From contig JAHEZL010000002.1 of the NCBI GenBank assembly GCA_023251095.1, forward strand, positions 62,001-126,000: a stretch of DNA of 64,000 nucleotides, written 5' to 3'. The translations under genes were made by a program, and so were the position numbers. Below are positions 7,891-15,315 of the stretch, piece after piece. Positions within the stretch are counted from its first letter, which is position 1, and every line of letters starts with the position of its first letter. The notes below the pieces were generated by a model that searched no databases, was not told the origin of the DNA, and worked only from the letters and a program-made list of their open reading frames with translations. This DNA is from Flavobacteriales bacterium (GTDB lineage: Bacteria; Bacteroidota; Bacteroidia; Flavobacteriales_C; GCA-002722245).

Positions 7891-7908
7891 TACCCAAACC
7901 AGGGAGTA
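7891..7908. promoter_or_regulatory. Regulatory dyad copy B
   Basis: TACCCAAACCAGGGAGTA, preceded by AAAAC as in the other copies. A -7-like element TAATTTCG starts at 7929, the same 29.5-base distance from the dyad centre as copies A and C. The transcript would begin near 7941, where a 23-codon open frame starts. Confidence 0.6.
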
Positions 7909-7940
7909 CAATTTTTTCTTTTGCAATGTAATTTCGTTTC

Positions 7941-8012
7941 ATGCAAAACAAAGTATTTCATTTTTTTCTTTTCGCACTTTCCATTCTTCTTCTGATTTTA
8001 TTAAAACCATAA
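7941..8012 (+). CDS. Possible 23-residue hydrophobic peptide
   Basis: ATG at 7941 opens a 23-codon frame reading MQNKVFHFFLFALSILLLIL and ending LKP, with the stop inside dyad copy C. It could be a small membrane peptide or the signal-peptide remnant of a lost gene. The start falls almost on the transcription start inferred from copy B, so translation would be leaderless. There is no homology evidence; this 7.8-8.08 kb gap holds otherwise only the inverted repeat and the two dyads. Confidence 0.25.
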   Translation: MQNKVFHFFLFALSILLLILLKP

Positions 8013-8014
8013 AC

Positions 8015-8032
8015 TACCCAATTTGGGGGGTA
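8015..8032. promoter_or_regulatory. Regulatory dyad copy C, upstream of the first LamG gene
   Basis: TACCCAATTTGGGGGGTA, the most symmetric copy. The -7-like element TAGCTTTA starts at 8053, 29.5 bases from the dyad centre, and the ATG is at 8084. The flanks AAAC and CAGGG are shared with the other copies. Confidence 0.65.
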
Positions 8033-8083
8033 CAGGGAGCGCGCTGTTGCAGTAGCTTTACCGCAAATTAAAAACCTCATTGT

Positions 8084-9088
8084 ATGAAGAAAAAAACTAC
8101 TTCCTTATTTCTTTTTTTATTTGCTGCAACAGTTATGATAGCGCAAACCGCGCCGGTGTTGTATTTTAAATTTAAAGGCAACATCGCCGATTCCTCTTCC
8201 AATGGATTCGCCACCACAGCAATCGGTTCAGTGTCATATACCGATGGCAGGCACGGAGATGTGAGCAGCGGATTAGAAACCACTGCGGGCGCAGTACAAC
8301 TCACCAATTCTTCAGGTGCGTACAAGGCAACTTTTCCTTTCACTTTTGCCACCTGGATGAAGATAAACACTTTCAATGTAGTCAATCCGCTTTTTACTTC
8401 TGAAGATGATCAAACGGCATACAGCGGTATATGGGTGCAAATTCTTTCCGACGGGACAGTAGCGGCAAATGTAGGCAATGGCGGCACGCCCAATTCTAAC
8501 GGCAGAAGATCGGCAGTAACCAATTCTCCTGTAATTACAAATACAAATGCATGGTATCAGATTGTGGTAGTGGTAACCTCCATTTCTAATTTTGCAATTT
8601 ATGTCAATGGAGTATTGGCGCCTTCTACCTTATCCGGTTCAGCGTCGAGTTTGGTATATATCAATGGAATGAATAGCGGCGCTAAAGTGGGTTCTTACAA
8701 CAAAGGAAGTTCTAACAATTATTTTTTTGATGGCGTGATTGATGAAATGGCATTGTGGTCGGCAGAAATCAAAGGAAATGAATTGAATGATATTTTGCAG
8801 GAAGGAATGACCAATTACAACACAGCGGTTGAAACTATTAACAAAACAGATTTTGCTGTTTATCCAAATCCTGCCGATAAAAATATTTCTGTGGTGTTGC
8901 CCTCTGCCTTCAACGGTGAAAACACAACAATGAAAATTTACGATGCTTTGGGTTCGCTGGTAAAGCAGGAAGCGATCAGTGCTTCCGGCACTCACTCTGT
9001 CTCGGTGGAAGATTTAGCACAGGGAGTGTATGTTTTGCAAATTCAAAACAACAACATTCTTTCAAATAAAACATTGATTATTCACTAA
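8084..9088 (+). CDS. LamG-domain secreted protein with T9SS sorting domain
   Basis: 334 residues: signal peptide (about 1-20, ending IAQ), one concanavalin A-like LamG/laminin_G_3 domain (about 25-235, with FTFATWMKINT, WYQIVVVVTSISNFAIYVNG and FDGVIDEMALWS), and a T9SS type A sorting domain (VYPNPADKNISV ... LAQGVYVLQIQ ... KTLIIH). LamG folds bind glycans or proteins; the sorting domain targets the protein across the outer membrane to the surface. Its promoter carries dyad copy C, so it is a likely target of the adjacent two-component system. A terminator follows. Confidence 0.88.
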   Translation: MKKKTTSLFLFLFAATVMIAQTAPVLYFKFKGNIADSSSNGFATTAIGSVSYTDGRHGDVSSGLETTAGAVQLTNSSGAYKATFPFTFATWMKINTFNVVNPLFTSEDDQTAYSGIWVQILSDGTVAANVGNGGTPNSNGRRSAVTNSPVITNTNAWYQIVVVVTSISNFAIYVNGVLAPSTLSGSASSLVYINGMNSGAKVGSYNKGSSNNYFFDGVIDEMALWSAEIKGNELNDILQEGMTNYNTAVETINKTDFAVYPNPADKNISVVLPSAFNGENTTMKIYDALGSLVKQEAISASGTHSVSVEDLAQGVYVLQIQNNNILSNKTLIIH

Positions 9089-9106
9089 GAATTTTCATTC
9101 CATAAA

Positions 9107-9143
9107 GAAAAAGCTCTTGTGTAAAACAAGGGCTTTTTCTTTT
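9107..9143 (+). terminator. Rho-independent terminator after the LamG gene
   Basis: GAAAAAGC-t-CTTGT (9107-9120) pairs with ACAAG-g-GCTTTTTC (9126-9139), followed by more Ts. Confidence 0.8.
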
Positions 9144-9150
9144 TAAAAAC

Positions 9151-9168
9151 TACCCACATTGGGGGATA
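9151..9168. promoter_or_regulatory. Regulatory dyad copy D, upstream of the double-LamG gene
   Basis: TACCCACATTGGGGGATA, preceded by AAAAC and followed by CAG. A full -7 match, TAGATTTG, starts at 9190, 30.5 bases from the dyad centre; the ATG is at 9217. This is the copy with the best promoter element. Confidence 0.65.
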
Positions 9169-9216
9169 CAGCCGAGGCACTTCTCCATGTAGATTTGCTG
9201 AACTAAAATTTAAACT

Positions 9217-10779
9217 ATGAAAAAACAAGTACTCACATCTTTATTCCTTGCGTTGATCAGCATCGGCGCTATGGCAAAAAATCAGGCGCTGAATGCTGTG
9301 GCCAACGGCTTTGGTCAAACATCTACTTATCCCTTAAGCGGAAATTCCGCTTTCACCTTTGAAACATGGTTCAATGGTTCATCGGGAACAACCTATGCGC
9401 GATTGATAGGGTTTTCAAATTTCGCTTTTGAAATAGCAGGCGGCGGCGGAACAATTAGTATTTATGATGGTGGGTGGAGAGCTACCGGCGCAACAGGAAT
9501 GGGTTCGGGCTGGCATCATGTGGCGGTTACCAATGACCTCACTAATTTTGTAGTATATATTGACGGAGTGCAGGTTTACACGAAAGCGGCGGCGGTGAGA
9601 GATTTCACCGGACAAACGATGTATGTTGGTATCAACGGAAAAACACAAGCGCTCAACGAAAGATTTCCGGGCAAGTTTGATGAAGTTCGGGTATGGAATC
9701 GCGCATTATCGGCTTTTGAAATATCAATTGTAAAAAATCAACAATTGGTTGGAAATGAAACCGGTTTGGTGGTATATTATAATTTCAATGATGGAACAGG
9801 AACCAATAAAGTGAGCAACACACATCATTTGTCTCTTACTTCGAGCCCTACTTTTTTAACTACTAATTACACCGACTACATTCAGGATTTTGCTTTGAAT
9901 TATGATGGTACTGATGATAAAACAACAATAGCTACGCCTATTTCAGCCAATGCCGATTTTACTATTGAAGCACAATTTAAAACAGCTGACGCCACTGCGG
10001 GGATCAAAAGAATTTTTGCGTGGACGAGCTATGGCTGTGAAGTAGCAATAGTGAACGGAGTTTTGAAATCATACATTGTTTCGGGCAGCTGGACCACGAT
10101 AGGTTCTGCCACAGGATTTAATGACAATGAGTGGCATCACTTTGCACTCACTAAAAGCGGCACAACTTTGAGTTATTACATTGATGGAAATCTGATAGGA
10201 ACACGAACGGCTACTTTAGCTTTATCAGGAACGATGCATGTTGGCGCCAGCCAATCGACAACAGGCAATGATTTCTGGAAAGGATCTCTGGATGAAATCC
10301 GCATCTGGAATGTGGTGCGCACGCAACCTCAAATTGAAGCGAATATGAATATTGAACTGGCAGGAACAGAAACAGGATTGATTCAATATATTGATTTTAA
10401 TACGCCAAGCAGCGGAAGTTTAGTGGTGAATGTGGTGAGTCCGGGAAGCTCTTTAACCCGCACAGGCGCTGCCGGAACAAATAATTTACCACAGTATCAG
10501 ATAACGACAACAAAAAACAACATTACTACTTCTGTAGGCGAAATACTTTCGTCGGATGCAGCTGTACTTACGGTTTACCCTAATCCATTTACATCTGTAC
10601 TTACTTTAAACATTGCTTCGGTAAACAAAATAGTGGTGATGGATGCTACAGGAAAAGCAGTGTATTCAGCATACAATCCGGCAACCCAAATTGATTTGTC
10701 GTCATTAAATGCAGGAATTTATTTTATGAATGTTTACACTGATGAGGCCATTCAAACGGCCAAAGTAGTGAAGCAATAA
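9217..10779 (+). CDS. Double-LamG secreted protein with T9SS sorting domain
   Basis: 520 residues: signal peptide (about 1-20, ending AMA), two tandem LamG domains (about 25-215 and 220-425; each has a FTFETWF or FTIEAQF start, a WHHVAVT or WHHFALT strand and a DEVRVWN or DEIRIWN strand), and a C-terminal T9SS domain (VYPNPFTSVLTLN ... LNAGIYFMNVY ... KVVKQ). The repeated sandwich suggests surface glycan or protein binding. It shares the dyad promoter with the gene before it, though that gene has a terminator, so the two form separate units of one regulon. Confidence 0.88.
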   Translation: MKKQVLTSLFLALISIGAMAKNQALNAVANGFGQTSTYPLSGNSAFTFETWFNGSSGTTYARLIGFSNFAFEIAGGGGTISIYDGGWRATGATGMGSGWHHVAVTNDLTNFVVYIDGVQVYTKAAAVRDFTGQTMYVGINGKTQALNERFPGKFDEVRVWNRALSAFEISIVKNQQLVGNETGLVVYYNFNDGTGTNKVSNTHHLSLTSSPTFLTTNYTDYIQDFALNYDGTDDKTTIATPISANADFTIEAQFKTADATAGIKRIFAWTSYGCEVAIVNGVLKSYIVSGSWTTIGSATGFNDNEWHHFALTKSGTTLSYYIDGNLIGTRTATLALSGTMHVGASQSTTGNDFWKGSLDEIRIWNVVRTQPQIEANMNIELAGTETGLIQYIDFNTPSSGSLVVNVVSPGSSLTRTGAAGTNNLPQYQITTTKNNITTSVGEILSSDAAVLTVYPNPFTSVLTLNIASVNKIVVMDATGKAVYSAYNPATQIDLSSLNAGIYFMNVYTDEAIQTAKVVKQ

Positions 10780-10805
10780 TTTTCGTTCTTTAGTTGTATA
10801 AAAGC

Positions 10806-10838
10806 AAAAGCTCCCGTCAATACGACGGGAGCTTTTTT
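10806..10838 (+). terminator. Rho-independent terminator
   Basis: Perfect 13-bp stem AAAAGCTCCCGTC (10806-10818) with its complement at 10824-10836, a 5-base loop and a T run. It ends the double-LamG gene. Confidence 0.9.
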
Positions 10839-10857
10839 ATTTTATCTTTACGTTGCT

Positions 10858-10931
10858 GGTTTCGTAGCTCAACTGGATAGAGCATCAGGCTTCGAACCTG
10901 AGGGTTGGGGGTTCGAATCCCTTCGGGACCA
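10858..10931 (+). tRNA. tRNA-Arg (anticodon TCG)
   Basis: Complete cloverleaf. The acceptor GGTTTCG pairs with CGGGACC using two G-U pairs. The D arm is GCTC...GAGC, the anticodon stem TCAGG/CCTGA has loop CTTCGAA (anticodon 10892-10894, reading CGA), and the T arm contains GGTTCGAATCC. Discriminator A is at 10931; CCA is not encoded. It sits between two strong hairpins. Confidence 0.93.
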
Positions 10932-10938
10932 CAAATGC

Positions 10939-10983
10939 AAAACGAGAAAAGGCTTGATAATTCAAGCCTTTTCTCGTTTTTTT
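10939..10983 (+). terminator. Strong terminator after tRNA-Arg
   Basis: Perfect 19-bp stem (10939-10957 with 10962-10980), 4-base loop and a T run. It can end the tRNA transcript and, read from the other strand, the convergent lipoprotein gene. Confidence 0.9.
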
Positions 10984-10995
10984 AATCGATTGATT

Positions 10996-11499
10996 TTAAT
11001 CTAACTCGCTCGATACATTTTCAAACACTCCGCTGCTAATGGTAATAGCATCAGGAGATCCCGAAGAATATACTTCTTCAAATGTTGCCTGAAAAGTTCC
11101 CGACATATATCTTGTTCCTGAGTCAGAACCTGAACAATTCAACACCACGGAACCCGTATCAACGTTGTATTCTTTGCCGTATTTGTCTTTGAAAGTTCCT
11201 CCGTAATAGCCCGCTACCGAATAAGATTTTATATCGGATCCTGTAAATTTAAAAACCAATTTAGAGTTGTCGGCTCCTTTCAGTGTAAGGATGTTACTCA
11301 CTTCGCTGTTGTTAGTCGTGTAAGTCAAATCCGGATCGCTCACCAATACTTCACTACCATCTACTTTGAAAGATGCAGATTGACCTGTGCTGCCGATACA
11401 TCTGCTGGCGTATTTATCAGCGTCGGTTTGTGATGAACAGGAAATTAAAGCAAGGCCAGCAAACAAAAGCGTGCCCGCCATAAATGTGAAATTTTTCAT
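10996..11499 (-). CDS. Hypothetical lipoprotein
   Basis: 167 residues from the ATG at 11499; an upstream in-frame start adds a non-signal leader. Lipoprotein signal with lipobox LALISCSSQ. The body is rich in Ser, Gly and beta-strand patterns (VLTLKGADNSKLVFKFTG, SGTRYMSGTFQATFEEVYSS) and looks like a compact beta protein of the kind found as small Bacteroidota lipoproteins. I do not recognise the family. It is transcribed towards the tRNA-Arg terminator and away from the Ycf48-like gene. Confidence 0.7.
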   Translation of the reverse strand: MKNFTFMAGTLLFAGLALISCSSQTDADKYASRCIGSTGQSASFKVDGSEVLVSDPDLTYTTNNSEVSNILTLKGADNSKLVFKFTGSDIKSYSVAGYYGGTFKDKYGKEYNVDTGSVVLNCSGSDSGTRYMSGTFQATFEEVYSSGSPDAITISSGVFENVSSELD

Positions 11500-11561
11500 T
11501 TGTAATAGTTTTATAGTTGGCGCGAAACTAGGCATAATTAGTTTTCGAGTCCAATAAAAAA

Positions 11562-11592
11562 TTGACTTCCGTCAATAAAAAAACTACTTTCG
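11562..11592 (+). promoter_or_regulatory. Bacteroidota-type promoter
   Basis: TTG (11562-11564), a 20-base spacer and TACTTTCG (11585-11592) match the TTG-N19/20-TAnnTTTG pattern. The 14-base word CTACTTTCGTTTCC around it recurs at 19178-19191 before the gene at 19234. It would drive the gene starting at 11625. Confidence 0.5.
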
Positions 11593-11624
11593 TTTCCACT
11601 TTACTACTATCTAATAATTTTGTG

Positions 11625-12935
11625 ATGAAAAAAATTACGCTCGTATTCCTGTCTTTTTTGATTAGCGTAACTGCGTTTTCCCAACCCTTTATTGATTTAA
11701 AAAACACCAGCTCAACTTCTGTATTATATGCTTTGAGTTTTGCCAGTGACAGTGTTGGTCTCGCAGTTGGCACCGGCGGAGAAATATTAAGAACAGTGAA
11801 TGGCGGTACCACCTGGACCAAATCATCTTCCGGCGGAGTAACCGAATTGAGAGAAGTTACTTTTACCGATGCCACTACCGCTTATGCTGTTGGATTAAAC
11901 GGCTTGATTTTAAAATCGGTCAATGCAGGTTCAACCTGGAGTCCGCTAACAAGCGGAACCAGCGAACATTTGTTCGGATTATCTAAAATCGGCAATGATA
12001 TTTATGTCGACGGACCCAACGGAACCATGCTTAAATCCTCGGACGCAGGCGCCAACTGGACTCCCTTAACCACAGGCACGGGGCTTAATTTATATGGCAA
12101 TCATTTTCCGGATGCCAACACCGGCTATGTTGTTGGTAACAGTGGCGTGATGCTAAAAACTATTGATGCCGGAGCGCACTGGAATACCTTAACCAGCGGA
12201 ACTTCAATGCAATTGGTGAGCGTGTTTTTTACCGATGTTAATACAGGTTTTGCTGTTGGTGGAAATACAGGAACAAATACAGGTGTTATCATGAAAACCA
12301 CAGATGGCGGAGCTCATTGGACTACTACCACAATTCCAAACCTCTATTTTGGTAAAGTAAAATTTTTGGATGCCAACACCGGTTTTGTTGTAGGAGGTAG
12401 TGTGATAGGCAATACAAGCTCTATTTATAAAACAACGGATGGCGGTGTTCATTGGGAGTTGCAATTGTCGAATTCCAGTCGACAAGTAGGCGTTTTCGCA
12501 CCAAGCTTTAATGTTGCTTTTACTTGCGGCCTCGACGGCACCATTTTAAAAACAACAGGAATTGCGCCATGCAGCAGCCATAGTAGCGATACTACTCACG
12601 TTGTGGTTTACGATACCATTCATGTTCCGATTACTGACACCTTAATGATTAACATTAATTTATTGGGCATCAATTTGCCGAATCTCGGCTACATTAAAGT
12701 TTATCCGAATCCGGCCAGAGACCATATTTACATCACCAATGATAATTTTGCCTTGTTTTCAGGATACTCTTTAAAAATCATCAATTCTTTGAGTCAGGAA
12801 GTTTACACAGGACTAATCAATCAGCAATCCATCTTTATTGATATTAGCGCCTGGAGCGGAAAAGGATTGTATGTTGTTTACATTCTGGACGCCAACAACA
12901 ATACTGTTGATGTTGGGAAAATTGTGCTGAAATAA
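11625..12935 (+). CDS. Ycf48/BNR-repeat secreted protein with T9SS sorting domain
   Basis: 436 residues from ATG 11625, which begins a clear signal peptide (MKKITLVFLSFLISVTAFSQ). About seven repeats of the Ycf48-like, sialidase-related beta-propeller follow (pattern DAxTGYxVG, then GxxLKTxDxGxxW, for example TTDGGAHWT), to about residue 335. A linker and a T9SS domain (KVYPNPARDHIYI ... GKGLYVVYILD ... GKIVLK) end the protein. Such propellers are common in T9SS cargo of unknown binding specificity. An upstream ATG at 11562 is in frame but precedes the promoter element, so it is rejected. Confidence 0.85.
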   Translation: MKKITLVFLSFLISVTAFSQPFIDLKNTSSTSVLYALSFASDSVGLAVGTGGEILRTVNGGTTWTKSSSGGVTELREVTFTDATTAYAVGLNGLILKSVNAGSTWSPLTSGTSEHLFGLSKIGNDIYVDGPNGTMLKSSDAGANWTPLTTGTGLNLYGNHFPDANTGYVVGNSGVMLKTIDAGAHWNTLTSGTSMQLVSVFFTDVNTGFAVGGNTGTNTGVIMKTTDGGAHWTTTTIPNLYFGKVKFLDANTGFVVGGSVIGNTSSIYKTTDGGVHWELQLSNSSRQVGVFAPSFNVAFTCGLDGTILKTTGIAPCSSHSSDTTHVVVYDTIHVPITDTLMININLLGINLPNLGYIKVYPNPARDHIYITNDNFALFSGYSLKIINSLSQEVYTGLINQQSIFIDISAWSGKGLYVVYILDANNNTVDVGKIVLK

Positions 12936-12953
12936 AATGCAAAAAAATGAAAA

Positions 12954-12980
12954 TAATGGCCGTGAATCTCACGGCCATTA
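12954..12980. terminator. Hairpin between secreted-protein genes
   Basis: Perfect 12-bp stem TAATGGCCGTGA (12954-12965) with its complement at 12969-12980 and a 3-base loop. It lacks a clear T run on the plus side, so termination is likely but not certain. Confidence 0.5.
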
Positions 12981-13052
12981 CTATTATCATAAATGTTTCC
13001 AGAACCATTTACGGGAATCCACGTACAAATTGGCCTGTTAAGTAACTTTTGT

Positions 13053-14795
13053 ATGAGAATTTTTAGAAGCATTGTGTCCAATAAAATTGGAATAATTACA
13101 CTCTTATTCTTTTTTGTTTCCAGCGCCGTTACGAGTCAATGGACCAATTATCAGAATGCCGCAATGGTAATCGGACAGGCTGATTTTGTTACCGGTACTT
13201 ATGGCACAACAAGTACCACTGTGGGTCAAACAGTGGGGGTTGCGGTCGACAATACCAATGGTAAATTGTATATAGCAGATAAAGGCAATCATAGAATTTT
13301 AAGATATGCGATCAGCACTTTAGCTACCGGCGCTGCTGCGGAAAGGGTATTCGGACAAGCCAATCTTACTTCGGGGTCGGCCAACAGAGGCGGATCCTGC
13401 GCTCAAAATTCATTGAATAATCCTTGTGGAATTGCAGTGGATGCCAGCGGGAGATTATGGGTAGCCGATGCCGACAACAATAGAGTGGTTTGGTATAATT
13501 CGGCACATACAGCAGCCTCTGACGGACCCAATGCCAGTGGAGTTTTGGGGCAAACCAATTACACCAATACAAGTACCGGAACAACGGCAAGCACTTTTAA
13601 TACCGTCAATCAATTGTCGTACTTAACCGTAAGCAGCGGAGGAGCACTTTATTTTTCAGATATCAATAACAACAGAGTGTTGCGTTTTGATGGCGCATCG
13701 GCATTAACTCCCGGAACCAATAGTGCAAATGGAGTGCTTGGGCAAGCTGATTTCACATCATCAGGAAATGGCGTTACTGCTTCAACCATGAATATGCCTA
13801 GCGGACTCACAATTTTTGGCACTACGATGTTTGTTGCCGATCAACAAAACAACAGAGTGTTGCGTTTCGACAATCCGGTTGCGGCTTCAAACGGACAAGC
13901 CGCAAATGGTGTTTTAGGGCAAGCTAACTTTACCACAGGAACTCTTGGAACAACACAAGCCACCATGAATCTTCCTTCCGATGTTTCAATGGATGGCGCA
14001 GGCCGTTTGTATGTTGCGGACATTAACAACATGCGAACCTTAATTTTCAACAGTGCTGCAGGATTGGCCAATGGGGCCAATGCAGATAATGAACTCGGAC
14101 AAGCAAACTTTACCACCCGGGTTCAGGCCATCACTCAGCCGGGATATTGGTATCCTTATGGAGTTCATGCCAATGGCGGCCATCTGTATGTTAGTGATGG
14201 CGGAGCAGCCAGGGTTTTACGCTATGATCCCACTTCCACTTTGCCTGTTGAATTGGTGTCGTTTACGGGCACAAAAGAAAATAAAAAGGTAGAATTAAAC
14301 TGGAGTACCGCCACTGAAATCAACAGTGATTATTTTCAGATCATGAGATCATCCGATGGGCTTCATTTCCAAAAAATAGCAAGAGAAGAGGCCTTGGGGA
14401 ATAGCGCCACACTTCGCCATTACACTGCAATTGACGACTCTCCTTCGGAAGGAATAAATTATTATAAGCTGGTGGAATATGATAAAGATGGTCGCACTCA
14501 GGAATCAAAAGTAGTATCGGTGAATTATGAAAATGATTTGGATTTAATTACTCAGATGTATCCTAATCCATCAGTGGGGAAAACTGCTTTATATTTTAAC
14601 TCGGTGAAAGGGGGAATGTATTCTCTCAGTGTTTCTAACATCAATGGCGATGTGGTTTATTCGACAAGAGTTATGGGAATTCTCGGGGAAAATAAATTTT
14701 CTTTGTCGCTGGATAACTTATCACCCGGACAATATTTTATCAATCTTTTGAGTCCCGATCAAAAAACATCCACGCGTAAATTTGTGAAAGAATAA
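13053..14795 (+). CDS. NHL-repeat secreted protein with T9SS sorting domain
   Basis: 580 residues from ATG 13053, the start that gives a normal signal peptide (ending VTSQ). Five or six NHL-type propeller repeats (about 30-390) carry the pattern VLGQANFT ... LNxPxGIAVDxxGRLYVADxxNNRVL. A fibronectin-like strand region (LPVELVSFTGTKENKKVELN) and a T9SS domain (QMYPNPSVGKTALYF ... LSPGQYFINLLS ... RKFVKE) follow. NHL propellers usually mediate protein or ligand binding. It is the fourth T9SS cargo gene in a row from 8.08 kb. Confidence 0.87.
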   Translation: MRIFRSIVSNKIGIITLLFFFVSSAVTSQWTNYQNAAMVIGQADFVTGTYGTTSTTVGQTVGVAVDNTNGKLYIADKGNHRILRYAISTLATGAAAERVFGQANLTSGSANRGGSCAQNSLNNPCGIAVDASGRLWVADADNNRVVWYNSAHTAASDGPNASGVLGQTNYTNTSTGTTASTFNTVNQLSYLTVSSGGALYFSDINNNRVLRFDGASALTPGTNSANGVLGQADFTSSGNGVTASTMNMPSGLTIFGTTMFVADQQNNRVLRFDNPVAASNGQAANGVLGQANFTTGTLGTTQATMNLPSDVSMDGAGRLYVADINNMRTLIFNSAAGLANGANADNELGQANFTTRVQAITQPGYWYPYGVHANGGHLYVSDGGAARVLRYDPTSTLPVELVSFTGTKENKKVELNWSTATEINSDYFQIMRSSDGLHFQKIAREEALGNSATLRHYTAIDDSPSEGINYYKLVEYDKDGRTQESKVVSVNYENDLDLITQMYPNPSVGKTALYFNSVKGGMYSLSVSNINGDVVYSTRVMGILGENKFSLSLDNLSPGQYFINLLSPDQKTSTRKFVKE

Positions 14796-14848
14796 AAATT
14801 AATAACAGCTGAAAGTATTGGTAAAACTAGAAAATTAGTGAGTCAATA

Positions 14849-15217
14849 TTAATTTTTCTTTTTGCCTGCAGTATCGTTGCTTGATTCTTTATTCAGCATG
14901 TCATTCAACTGGGCTAGTTCAGATATAAAAAGTGCATAAAGGTTTTCGGCGATAAGGTCCTTTCTCTGAAGTTTTTCGTCAATAATATGTGCACTGTCCA
15001 ACACCTGCTTTTCTTTAAGAATAGAAAGAGAAAAAAGCACCCGGTTCATCATTTTAGCAATGGCAACGCTATCGTTTTTGGGATGCAAGAATTTTAGCGC
15101 AGTATAATCTTCGTCTATTGTTTTCTGAATCAGTAAAAATAAGTCTTTTGCTTTTTTTTCATCCTTGTTGCAAAAGGCCATTACGTTTTCAAATAGGTTG
15201 TTTCTTGCATCGTTCAT
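14849..15217 (-). CDS. Small all-helical protein, possibly a degenerate HPt domain
   Basis: 122 residues, no signal peptide, predicted helical, with a Lys-rich C-terminus. The central part (AKMMNRVLFSLSILK, then ENLYALFISELAQLNDML) is spaced like the helix bundle of a histidine phosphotransfer domain, but the phosphorylatable His position would be Asn or Met. The resemblance is weak and may be chance. It stands alone between the NHL gene and the helicase gene. Confidence 0.55.
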   Translation of the reverse strand: MNDARNNLFENVMAFCNKDEKKAKDLFLLIQKTIDEDYTALKFLHPKNDSVAIAKMMNRVLFSLSILKEKQVLDSAHIIDEKLQRKDLIAENLYALFISELAQLNDMLNKESSNDTAGKKKN

Positions 15218-15315
15218 AGATGCAATTATACCTAAGCCAACAGGAAAAATTTAACAAAAATCTATGAGTAAACGTTTTTCATCGTTAAGTGGTAAATGGA
15301 GTCGGTAAAAGAATG

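Noticed and set aside
10858-10931. tRNA-Arg as an integration site
   Set aside because: No repeated 3' tRNA end or integrase is found nearby.
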